A DNA stretch of 64,000 nucleotides from Polaribacter gangjinensis. GTDB lineage: Bacteria; Bacteroidota; Bacteroidia; Flavobacteriales; Flavobacteriaceae. Both the position numbers and the translations under genes were made by a program. The notes beneath the pieces were generated by a model. It did no database searches and was not told the origin of the DNA. It saw only the letters and a program-made list of their open reading frames with translations. Below, piece after piece: positions 7,403 to 15,666 of this stretch (positions are counted from its first letter, which is position 1; every line of letters starts with the position of its first letter). The DNA is taken from the NCBI RefSeq assembly GCF_038024125.1, contig NZ_CP150662.1, forward strand, positions 327,501 through 391,500. Direction: 5' to 3'.

Positions 7403-8929
7403 ATGATAAAAGATGAATTAATAAACAAATGCACAACTGAGAGTGAAAAAGAAACAGCTCTTTTTTTTGATAGACTTGGGCTTAAATGTGTTGATTTAGG
7501 ATTTAAAATCTATGATAGCAAGAATAATGTAACTGGCGAAATTGATGGTATTTTTCTTGATGAAGAAAACGAAGTTATTCTAATCTATGATGAAAGCAAA
7601 CAGCAAAAAAAATCAAATGATAAAATAACAAAGTTTTTTACCAAATGGTCAAATCAAAATAATGAAGCTAAAATTTTTGAAACACTCCCAAACCTGGCAT
7701 TTTATCCAATTCATATTTTATACATTAATAAAGTTCAAAACAGAGACGAAACAGATCTTTCATCAATAGAATATTTATTAAAATCTAATACCTCAATTTT
7801 ACACAAGGATGACTTTGAATACTTTTTGCATTTATCTGAAAACATTGGTAAATGGACAAAAAACGACCTATACAATTTAATTGATGTTTTCCCTCCTCAA
7901 CAAAGGATTGAGATTGATGCCACGCAAATTTATATTGGAAACACCCCTGCTTACATCTTTGCGGATAGACCTGATAAAATTTTAAAATATTCCTATGTTT
8001 CTAGAAGAAGAGATCAAGATGAAGGTTACCAGAGAATGGTAGATATTAAAAGAGTTAAAGAAATTAAAACAAATCTAGAAGAGGGTAAAATCGAAGGATT
8101 TCCAAATTCAGTTCTTTTAAATAGTACTATAAAATTGAACCCAGAACCATACACAAAGAGTCAATGTCCTAAGCAAGTGAAAATTTCAATACCAAATCAT
8201 TATTCATCTTGTCGCATTGTTGATGGGCAACATAGAATATTATCTTTTTCTCTATTAGATAATATCACCCAAACAAAATTTAGTCTGCCAATAGTTTTAA
8301 TTGATAATATGTCAATTAGTGATGAAATAAAAATGTTTTTGGATATTAATAACAATGCTAAAAGTGTTGATACAAATTTAGAATATGAATTAATCTCAAA
8401 ACTAAACTGGGAAAATACATCGAAAAACAGTCTGATAAAAACAGCTGTGAGAGTTGTTAAAGAATTAGAAAAGAAAAATCCATTAAAAGGAAATATTTAT
8501 AGAGGGATTGTTGGAGATACAAAAAAAGAGAAGATTACACTTCTTTCGATAGTAAATTCAATGATTAAAAACAAGTTTATCGATTATAGTGGAGGTCTTT
8601 TCCAAATTGAAGCCAACCAAAATGACACAAAAACACCTGCAAGTTTTATTCAAACATCACTTGTTGAAATAAATAAATCTTCTAAACAAAAAGATTATTT
8701 TTTTTCTAACAGAGGAATTGAATTAACCTTTAATTATCTAGCAGAAATTATAGATTATGAAGAATCTGAAAAAGAAAAACTTGAAGAAGTAATCAAGTTA
8801 AAAACGGTTGAATTAATTTCAATTGTAGATGATAAAAATGAGGAGTTAAGAAAATTTCAAGGAGCTCAAGGAAATAAAGAAGCTCTTGATCTTGTTTTAA
8901 AGCATTTAGAAAAGAAAGTTGATGCTTAA
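7403..8929 (+). CDS. DGQHR-domain protein with nuclease-like N-terminus
   Basis: 508 residues. The motif DGQHR is at residues 274-278 (IVDGQHRILSF). It defines a domain found in DndB, a regulator of DNA phosphorothioation, and in DpdB-like proteins of 7-deazaguanine DNA systems. The first about 100 residues contain E16, GEID (D48) and DESK (E64-x-K66), a plausible PD-(D/E)xK-type layout; activity is inference only. The C-terminal third is helical and charged. The gene sits 3 bases after the DpnII endonuclease gene and overlaps the second methylase gene by 8 bases, so it is firmly inside the operon. DpnII systems normally have no such gene. Its role (regulator, second nuclease or modification sensor) is unknown. 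Confidence 0.8.
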   Translation: MIKDELINKCTTESEKETALFFDRLGLKCVDLGFKIYDSKNNVTGEIDGIFLDEENEVILIYDESKQQKKSNDKITKFFTKWSNQNNEAKIFETLPNLAFYPIHILYINKVQNRDETDLSSIEYLLKSNTSILHKDDFEYFLHLSENIGKWTKNDLYNLIDVFPPQQRIEIDATQIYIGNTPAYIFADRPDKILKYSYVSRRRDQDEGYQRMVDIKRVKEIKTNLEEGKIEGFPNSVLLNSTIKLNPEPYTKSQCPKQVKISIPNHYSSCRIVDGQHRILSFSLLDNITQTKFSLPIVLIDNMSISDEIKMFLDINNNAKSVDTNLEYELISKLNWENTSKNSLIKTAVRVVKELEKKNPLKGNIYRGIVGDTKKEKITLLSIVNSMIKNKFIDYSGGLFQIEANQNDTKTPASFIQTSLVEINKSSKQKDYFFSNRGIELTFNYLAEIIDYEESEKEKLEEVIKLKTVELISIVDDKNEELRKFQGAQGNKEALDLVLKHLEKKVDA

Positions 8930-9800
8930 ACCTTACTTCAAATCTGACGATAAAAACTTCTATCTCTTAAAAGGAGATACTATGGCTCTTTTACCTCAAT
9001 TTGAACACAAGTTCGATATGGTTTTTGCTGACCCACCATATTTTTTATCCAACAATGGGATTTCTATTCAAAACGGAAAAATAGTAAGTGTAAACAAAGG
9101 AAAGTGGGATAAATCGGAAGGTTTTGATTTTGTTAATAATTTTAATCGTAAATGGTTATCTCTTACTAGAGATAAAATGAAAGATGATGCTACCATTTGG
9201 ATTAGTGGCACTTATCATAATATTTTTAGCATTGGTCAGATTTTACAAGAACTTGATTTTAAAATTTTGAATGTGATTACTTGGGAAAAAACAAATCCTC
9301 CTCCCAATCTTTCTTGTAGATATTTTACACACTCTTCTGAGATAATAATATGGGCAAGAAAAAAAGTTAAAGTACCTCATTATTATAATTATGAGTTAAT
9401 GAAACAACTCAATGGAGATAAGCAAATGAAAGATGTTTGGAAATTACCAGCAATTGCGCCTTGGGAAAAAAGCTGTACAAAACATCCAACTCAAAAACCA
9501 TTGTCAGTTCTAACTCGTTTGATTTTAGCTTCTACTAAACCAAACGCTTGGATTTTAGATCCATTTACAGGTAGCTCAACAACAGGAATTGCAGCAAATT
9601 TAGCAAACAGGCGATTTTTAGGAATTGACCAAGAAGAAGAATTTTTGACAATTAGCAAAAACAGAAAACTTGAAATTGAAAATCCAAAGACAGCAGCTAT
9701 TTACAGACAAAAAATTGGTGGCTTTAACGACAAAAAAGAACTTGAATTATTTCTTTTTGAAGAACCAAAAATTGAATATGAAAATGAATTAATCTTCTAA
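8922..9800 (+). CDS. dpnA: DpnA-like adenine methyltransferase (beta class)
   Basis: 292 residues. DPPY at residues 37-40 precedes the SAM-binding motif LDPFTGSSTTGI (about 212-223), the beta-class order. Landmarks PNLSCRYFTHSSEI and KHPTQKP match DpnA, the second methylase of DpnII systems, which in Streptococcus can methylate single-stranded DNA. The start is the ATG at 8922, overlapping the preceding stop by 8 bases; the TTG directly before it (8919) is less likely. The gene completes a dam-endonuclease-DGQHR-dpnA order, unlike the usual dpnM-dpnA-dpnB. Confidence 0.9.
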   Translation: MLKPYFKSDDKNFYLLKGDTMALLPQFEHKFDMVFADPPYFLSNNGISIQNGKIVSVNKGKWDKSEGFDFVNNFNRKWLSLTRDKMKDDATIWISGTYHNIFSIGQILQELDFKILNVITWEKTNPPPNLSCRYFTHSSEIIIWARKKVKVPHYYNYELMKQLNGDKQMKDVWKLPAIAPWEKSCTKHPTQKPLSVLTRLILASTKPNAWILDPFTGSSTTGIAANLANRRFLGIDQEEEFLTISKNRKLEIENPKTAAIYRQKIGGFNDKKELELFLFEEPKIEYENELIF

Positions 9801-9948
9801 TATTAATATTTGAAAACGCAAACCCTGATTTCGTGGATTTCCAATCCGCACTTTCAACCTTTCAATTCAAATCTCAAAAAACTTTCAAAACGAATTTCCA
9901 AAGTAGCACTGAATGTAAATTTTAATCATTTAGAAAAATAGTAAGCCC

Positions 9949-10407
9949 ATGAAAAAATTAGAATTCAAAGTACAAATAAACGCCTCTTCAAAAAAAGTGT
10001 ATGAAACCATGTTGGGTTTAGTCCATAAAACTACTTATGAAAATTGGACTGCGGAATTCAATCCTACGTCAACATATGAGGGCTCTTGGAATAAAGGAGA
10101 TAAAATTTGCTTTGTAGGAACAGATGAAAATGGAAAACGTGGTGGAATGGTATCAGAAATAGCTGAAAACATTCCTTTTACAGTTGTTTCAATAAGGCAC
10201 AATGGTATACTTGATGGTGAAACTGAAATTACATCAGGAGTACAAGTTGAAAGTTGGAGTGGAGGTTTAGAAAATTACTTTTTCGAAGAAATTGATGGAG
10301 TTACCTCTCTAAAAGTTAAAGTTGATGCAGACGAAAATTACGTTGACTATATTTCAGAAACATGGCCAAAAGCATTACAGAAATTGAAAGAAATTACTGA
10401 GAATTGA
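9949..10407 (+). CDS. SRPBCC (AHSA1/START-like) domain protein
   Basis: 152 residues covering a single SRPBCC fold: the opening strand KLEFKVQINASSKKVYETM, a middle GDKICFV strand pair, and the final amphipathic helix WPKALQKLKEITEN. Proteins of this fold bind hydrophobic ligands in a cavity; many Bacteroidota members are annotated only as AHSA1-domain proteins. It stands alone, 148 bases after the restriction operon. No specific ligand or pathway can be assigned. Confidence 0.8.
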   Translation: MKKLEFKVQINASSKKVYETMLGLVHKTTYENWTAEFNPTSTYEGSWNKGDKICFVGTDENGKRGGMVSEIAENIPFTVVSIRHNGILDGETEITSGVQVESWSGGLENYFFEEIDGVTSLKVKVDADENYVDYISETWPKALQKLKEITEN

Positions 10408-10592
10408 ATATCTATTTTATAATTCGTAAACAAACTTGCTACTAAAGCCTTGTATTAAAAAATGATTTTTTAAGCTTTACCAAAAGTTGCTATATTATCA
10501 AAAAATATACTACGCTTATCAATTTAAATATTTTTCTAAATCAAAAAATAATGTACATTTATACGCATATTTAGCCCTTAAAGGATACAATA

Positions 10593-12743
10593 ATGACAGA
10601 TTTCTTTCAACATTTAATGCACGAATTTGATTTGCCATTGAAAAATCCGGTGCTAGTTTTTTCATTGATACTTTTTATCATTTTATTATCGCCAATTTTA
10701 TTAAGAAAGCTGAATATTCCTGGAATTATTGGCTTGATTATTTCGGGAGTGGTAATAGGTCCTTTTGGATTGAATATCCTTGAAAAAAACGCAGCAATTG
10801 AGTTATTTTCAACCATTGGATTGTTGTACATCATGTTTATTGCGGGTTTGGAGTTAGACATGAATCAGTTTAAATCCAATAAAAACAAAAGTTTATTATT
10901 CGGATTTTTCACCTTCTTTTTTCCATTATCTATTGGATTTCCAGTGTGTTATTACTTTTTAAAGTTAGATTTTAACGCAAGTTTATTGACAGCAAGTATG
11001 TTTGCTACTCACACACTTGTTGCCTATCCAATTGTGAGTAAATTAGGAATTTCGAAAAATGAAGCAGTTGCCATTACAGTAGGAGGAACCATTTTAACAG
11101 ATACAGCTGTATTGATTATTTTAGCAGTAATTGTAGGAAATAGTCAAGGAAATATTTCTGCTGATTTTTGGATTCGATTGATCATTTCATTATCTATTTT
11201 TTCAGCAATTATGTTTTTGATCATCCCAAGAATTGCAAAATGGTTTTTTCAAAAACTAGAAAGTGAAAAGCATTCTCATTATATTTTTGTTTTATCAATC
11301 GTTTTTTTAGCCGCGTTTTTGGCTGAGGTTGCAGGAGTAGAACCTATCATTGGTGCGTTTGTGGCAGGTTTAGCATTGAATAAACTGATTCCGCATTCTT
11401 CAGCATTGATGAATCGAATTGAATTTATTGGGAATTCTTTGTTCATTCCTTTTTTTCTGATTAGTGTTGGAATGTTGGTAGATATTAGGGTCATTCTTAG
11501 TGGCCCAACTGCCTTGATTGTAGCAGGCACACTCTCATTAGTGGCATTGTTTGGAAAATGGTTTGCCGCTTTTTTTTCACAATTGGTTTTTAAATATTCA
11601 AGTGCACAAAGACAATTGATTTTTGGGTTGAGTAGTGCACACGCAGCAGCTACTTTAGCCGTTATTTTAGTGGGTTACAAAGCCGAAATATTGGATGAAA
11701 ATATTTTAAACGGAACCATAGTTTTGATTTTAATTACCTGTATTGTAGCTACTTTTGCCACAGAAAAAGCAGCTAAAAAAGTCATTATTGAATCTGATGA
11801 CGATCAAACAGAATTGTTGAAAACCAATTATTATAACAACGAACATATTTTATTGCCCATTGCTAATGTGGATAGTATTGAAAAATTAGTAGAGTTTTCA
11901 ATTTTTATAAAGAATAAAAAATCCCCAAATCCAGTATCAATTCTTTCAGTTGTTAGCAATAATGATGAAGCAGAGGTAAATATTATTAAAGCTAGAAACA
12001 AGCTCGAAGAATTCGTAAAACAGGGTTCAGCTTCTGAAACGAGAGTATCTGTAATTACTACGATTGATCACAATCCTGCAAGTGGAATTGCGAGAATTTC
12101 TAGAGAAATTATGGCGAATATTATTGTGTTAGGATGGCCTAAAAGTGCAGGATTTATTGATAAAATTATTGGTGAAAAGGTGGATACTATTTTAAATAAT
12201 ACCGATAAAACAACATTTATTTGTCATTTAGAAAAGCCATTGGTATTGCACAAAAGAATTATCATTGCAGCACCACCTTTAACAGAATTTGAAAATGGTT
12301 TTGAGCATTGGCTTACAAAAATGGCAAAATTAGCCCAAGAATTAAGTATTCCAATCGTATTGTATTGTGTTGATGAAACCAAAATTTCGGTTCAAAAAGT
12401 TTTTAAAAAATCGAAATTATCAGCGGCAATAACGTTTATTCATTTTGATGATTGGGATGATTTTTTGATATTGTCAAGAAACATCAAAGAAAATGATTTT
12501 TTTGTGTTGGTTTCTGCACGAAAAGGTGCTACTTCATACCTACCTAGTTTAGAGAATCTGCCAACAAAACTCGAAAAACATTTTTCAGACAACAGTGTAT
12601 TGCTTGTTTACCCACAACAATTTTACCAAAATGTCGGAAGTGATCATTATGAAGATATCAATACAGCTTCCCTCAATATTGGGATTGAAAAAATTCAGAA
12701 AATAAAGAAAAATATTGGGGCTATTTTCAAGAAAGAGGAATAG
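10593..12743 (+). CDS. Cation:proton antiporter (CPA2/Kef-NapA type) with C-terminal stress-protein-like half
   Basis: 716 residues. Residues about 20-395 form 12 or so membrane segments of the Na+/H+ exchanger family, with the conserved core GIIGLIISGVVIGPFGLNIL near the start and EPIIGAFVAGLALN around residue 250. The soluble C-terminal part (about 410-710) carries two universal-stress-protein-like alpha/beta repeats, which probably sense or regulate. It exchanges Na+ or K+ for protons across the inner membrane. It stands alone and converges with mnmE 30 bases downstream. Confidence 0.87.
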   Translation: MTDFFQHLMHEFDLPLKNPVLVFSLILFIILLSPILLRKLNIPGIIGLIISGVVIGPFGLNILEKNAAIELFSTIGLLYIMFIAGLELDMNQFKSNKNKSLLFGFFTFFFPLSIGFPVCYYFLKLDFNASLLTASMFATHTLVAYPIVSKLGISKNEAVAITVGGTILTDTAVLIILAVIVGNSQGNISADFWIRLIISLSIFSAIMFLIIPRIAKWFFQKLESEKHSHYIFVLSIVFLAAFLAEVAGVEPIIGAFVAGLALNKLIPHSSALMNRIEFIGNSLFIPFFLISVGMLVDIRVILSGPTALIVAGTLSLVALFGKWFAAFFSQLVFKYSSAQRQLIFGLSSAHAAATLAVILVGYKAEILDENILNGTIVLILITCIVATFATEKAAKKVIIESDDDQTELLKTNYYNNEHILLPIANVDSIEKLVEFSIFIKNKKSPNPVSILSVVSNNDEAEVNIIKARNKLEEFVKQGSASETRVSVITTIDHNPASGIARISREIMANIIVLGWPKSAGFIDKIIGEKVDTILNNTDKTTFICHLEKPLVLHKRIIIAAPPLTEFENGFEHWLTKMAKLAQELSIPIVLYCVDETKISVQKVFKKSKLSAAITFIHFDDWDDFLILSRNIKENDFFVLVSARKGATSYLPSLENLPTKLEKHFSDNSVLLVYPQQFYQNVGSDHYEDINTASLNIGIEKIQKIKKNIGAIFKKEE

Positions 12744-12773
12744 GAAACTAGTAAATACATAGAATTCGTTCGA

Positions 12774-14168
12774 TTATTTGCCAATACAAAAATTCGAGAA
12801 AATATGACCTAAAATATCTTTATCAACGTCATATTCTCCTGTAATAGTGCCTAAATGACGCAAACATTCACGAATATCAATCGAAAATAAATCAGTAGAA
12901 ATTTCCATATCTATTCCGATTTGAACAGAAATGATGGCTTGTAACGCATTGTTTAAGGCTTCAAAATGGCGAGAATTCGTTACAATAGTTTCGTTATTAC
13001 TCAACGCACCCAAATTTACTAAGGAGGTCAATTCTTTTTTCAAAGCTTCAATTCCTGTGTTGTTTTTTGCAGAAATTAACATCACACCTTCAATTTCTGA
13101 TTGTAGTAAAGCAATTTCTTCATTAGTTAGGGTGTCTATTTTATTGGCAATAAACAACACTTTTTTATGTTGAAAACGATTTTTGATAGCCTCAATTTCA
13201 ACTTTAAATTTTGAATCTTGAACCTTAAACTTTTCAGAGTTTATAAGAGATATAATCAGTTGCGCATTCTCCGCTTTTTCGTAGGCTTTTTTAATTCCAA
13301 TACTTTCAACAAAATCGGTAGTTTCACGAATTCCTGCGGTGTCAATAAATCGAAAAGCCACACCATCAATGATGATTTCATCTTCTATAGCATCCCTTGT
13401 AGTTCCTGCAATTTCAGAAACTATGGCTTTTTCCTCATTCAAAAGGGTATTTAATAAGGTCGATTTTCCAACATTGGGTTCACCAATAATGGCCACAGGA
13501 ATGCCGTTTTTTAAGGCATTTCCTACTGAAAATGAATCAATCAAACGCTTTAAAACCAGCGTAATTTTAGCAACCAATTCTTTGAATTTTGTGCGATCTG
13601 CAAATTCTACATCTTCTCCAGAAAAATCGAGTTCTAGTTCAATCAATGCTGCAAAATCGAGCAATTTGGTACGTAAATCTTTCAACTCATTGGTGATTCC
13701 ACCACGCATTTGTTGCATCGCCATTTGATGACTTGCAGCAGAATTAGAGGCAATAACATCGGCAACAGCTTCTGCTTGCGACAAATCCATTTTACCGTTT
13801 AAAAATGCACGTAAGGTAAATTCACCAGCATCAGCCAATCTGCACCCATTTTTTAGAAATAATTGAATAATTTCTTGCTGTATAAAAGTGGAACCATGAC
13901 ATGAAATTTCCACTACATTTTCACCAGTATATGAATTTGGATTCTTAAAAATGGACACCAAAACTTCGTCTATAACATGTTCTTTATCAGTAATATATCC
14001 TAAGTGAATGCTATGTGACTTTTGATTTTTAAGTGATTTGTTTTTTCGAACGGAAGTAAAAAATTGGTCTGCAATATCAATTGCTTTTTCTCCCGAAAGT
14101 CGAATTACAGCTATTGCACCAATTCCTGATGGTGTTGCCAAAGCAATAATGGTGTCATTTTGAATCAT
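12774..14168 (-). CDS. mnmE: tRNA uridine-5-carboxymethylaminomethyl modification GTPase MnmE
   Basis: 464 residues, full length. The N-terminal folate-binding domain starts MIQNDTIIALATPSGIGAIAV. The GTPase domain shows G1 GEPNVGKST (residues 229-237), G2 GTTRD (255-259), G3 DTAG (276-279) and G4 NKID. The protein ends with the required C-terminal CIGK. With MnmG it modifies the wobble uridine of several tRNAs. A short non-templated-looking insertion rich in Lys/Phe (about residues 310-325) separates G3 and G4. It converges with the antiporter gene upstream in coordinate. Confidence 0.96.
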   Translation of the reverse strand: MIQNDTIIALATPSGIGAIAVIRLSGEKAIDIADQFFTSVRKNKSLKNQKSHSIHLGYITDKEHVIDEVLVSIFKNPNSYTGENVVEISCHGSTFIQQEIIQLFLKNGCRLADAGEFTLRAFLNGKMDLSQAEAVADVIASNSAASHQMAMQQMRGGITNELKDLRTKLLDFAALIELELDFSGEDVEFADRTKFKELVAKITLVLKRLIDSFSVGNALKNGIPVAIIGEPNVGKSTLLNTLLNEEKAIVSEIAGTTRDAIEDEIIIDGVAFRFIDTAGIRETTDFVESIGIKKAYEKAENAQLIISLINSEKFKVQDSKFKVEIEAIKNRFQHKKVLFIANKIDTLTNEEIALLQSEIEGVMLISAKNNTGIEALKKELTSLVNLGALSNNETIVTNSRHFEALNNALQAIISVQIGIDMEISTDLFSIDIRECLRHLGTITGEYDVDKDILGHIFSNFCIGK

Positions 14169-14249
14169 GTTGCAAAAATAAGGAAAGATTTTTTAGATTG
14201 TTAGGTTATTGGATTACTAGATTTTAAAATGGATTTTAAGAATAAAAAA

Positions 14250-14681
14250 CTATACATTTTTAATAACCTCTTCGTATTCGTAAAAGAAAGCTTCAAGAAT
14301 AGCCATTTTTTCTACAAAGAATTCATAACAAGCTCTCCAGGTATTTTTGTTATGAATGTTGAATTTTTCTTCAAACGGCACATAAATTCGATGGATGATT
14401 TTGCCGTTTTCCAATTCGTAAGCATGATCATAAATTACTTCAGGTAGTTCAGTTTCTAGCAATGTTTTTAAAGAGAGCAATTGATCATAATACAGCAGAT
14501 TCATCAATTCATCAGTATGTTCTAAATCCAAACAAATCATAGCTTGTTTTTTATCAGCTACAAATTTGAGGGCAACTCCTTTAATTTTTGTATTGTATAA
14601 CAACCATTTTCTGGGAAAAGATTTTCCAAAACTTGTCCAAAATTCCTTTCGTAAAAGTGCTGCTTCTTCCTTTGAAAACAT
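14250..14681 (-). CDS. DUF4268 domain protein
   Basis: 143 residues matching the small DUF4268 family of Bacteroidota: the N-terminus FSKEEAALLRKEFWTSFGK, then short strands and a central helix, and the C-terminal helix FFVEKMAILEAFFYEYEEV. The fold has been compared with nucleases, but no catalytic role is established and none is obvious here. It follows the small membrane protein gene with only 5 bases between them, suggesting one transcript with 14687-14914. Confidence 0.75.
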   Translation of the reverse strand: MFSKEEAALLRKEFWTSFGKSFPRKWLLYNTKIKGVALKFVADKKQAMICLDLEHTDELMNLLYYDQLLSLKTLLETELPEVIYDHAYELENGKIIHRIYVPFEEKFNIHNKNTWRACYEFFVEKMAILEAFFYEYEEVIKNV

Positions 14682-14686
14682 TTATA

Positions 14687-14914
14687 TCAAGCTAAAGAAA
14701 TCAAAATTGAAACAATAATTGCTAAAATGTAGTAGAAGTAATGGGTAAATTTTAAGATTTCTTTTTTATTTTCTTGTAAAAAACTCATTGACATAAGTTC
14801 ATTTTCTTCATTTATGTTTGAATGAATAAACATATTTACAAATCGTATCAATATAAAATGATTCCAAATGATTGTAATTAAAAAAATGAGCGATATGTTA
14901 ATAATTGTTATCAA
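14687..14914 (-). CDS. Small membrane protein of unknown function
   Basis: 75 residues with two predicted membrane segments (about residues 2-25 and 56-74) joined by a polar stretch, NINEENELMSMSFLQENKKE. No family is recognised. It is likely real because it fills the gap between the MiaE-like and DUF4268 genes on the same strand, with 5 bases before the next start, and because its composition looks coding. It may assist or be unrelated to its neighbours. Confidence 0.5.
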   Translation of the reverse strand: MITIINISLIFLITIIWNHFILIRFVNMFIHSNINEENELMSMSFLQENKKEILKFTHYFYYILAIIVSILISLA

Positions 14915-14943
14915 AACAAATCTTTATTAGCAAAGATACAAAA

Positions 14944-15525
14944 TTAACCGTGAATTTTAGCAGTTGTTCCTCTAACTTTCATCATTTCAGCTTCATACTT
15001 TAGTAAAGCATGCCATTTTTTATCAACAATTTCGCGATCTTGGTATTCGCGTGCAAATTGTAAAAAAGTAGTGTAATGATTTGCTTCTGAAATCATTAGG
15101 TTTTTATAAAACTTTTTCAATTCATCATCTTCCATGTTTTCAGAAAAAACTTTGAAACGTTCGCAACTGCGAGCTTCAATCAATGCAGCAACCAATAAAC
15201 GCTGAATCAAAGCATCTGTTCTATCTTTTGTTTTTGGAAAAAATTTTTGCAACTGTACAGCATAATCATTCTTTTGTTCTCTGCCCAAAACCATGCCTCT
15301 TTTCACCATTAATAAATGCACCATTTTAAAATGTTGCATTTCTTCAATAGCAATATTGCTCATTTCTTTCACAAGTTCAGTTTCTTCGGAATAATTAATG
15401 ATGATAGAAACGGCATTGGATGCTGCTTTTTGTTCTAAAAAAGCATGATCTGTAAGTATTTGTTCTAAATTATCTTTGGCAATATCTGCCCAAGAAGTGG
15501 TAGTTTCGAATTGCAAACCTAACAT
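14944..15525 (-). CDS. miaE: tRNA 2-methylthio-N6-isopentenyladenosine hydroxylase (MiaE family)
   Basis: 193 residues of the ferritin-like MiaE family. The di-iron ligands are in EQKAASNAVSI (helix 1), AIEEMQHFKMVH (E..xH, helix 2), LIEARSCERF (helix 3) and SEANHYTTF (helix 4). The enzyme hydroxylates the isopentenyl group at A37 of some tRNAs. The substrate is made by MiaA, encoded 5 kb away in this window (20640-21563), plus MiaB. Some ferritin-like relatives are misnamed MiaE, so the substrate is inferred. Confidence 0.85.
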   Translation of the reverse strand: MLGLQFETTTSWADIAKDNLEQILTDHAFLEQKAASNAVSIIINYSEETELVKEMSNIAIEEMQHFKMVHLLMVKRGMVLGREQKNDYAVQLQKFFPKTKDRTDALIQRLLVAALIEARSCERFKVFSENMEDDELKKFYKNLMISEANHYTTFLQFAREYQDREIVDKKWHALLKYEAEMMKVRGTTAKIHG

Positions 15526-15666
15526 AATGAGTATTTTTACATAAATGCTGCAAATTTAGGTTGATTCTAAAAATTTTGATTGATTTTCATTGAATTTTTG
15601 AAAAAAATATCATCTTTTAATTTTTATCAGTCACAAACATTCTTATTTTTACCGTTTTACAGATAT

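Noticed and set aside
13339..13728. A 129-residue frame antisense to mnmE
   Set aside because: It lies entirely inside a well-supported conserved gene and shows no independent coding features.
15580..15666. N-terminal extension of the NhaP-type antiporter
   Set aside because: The extra 29 residues are Phe-rich with no likeness to the family; the ATG at 15667 fits.
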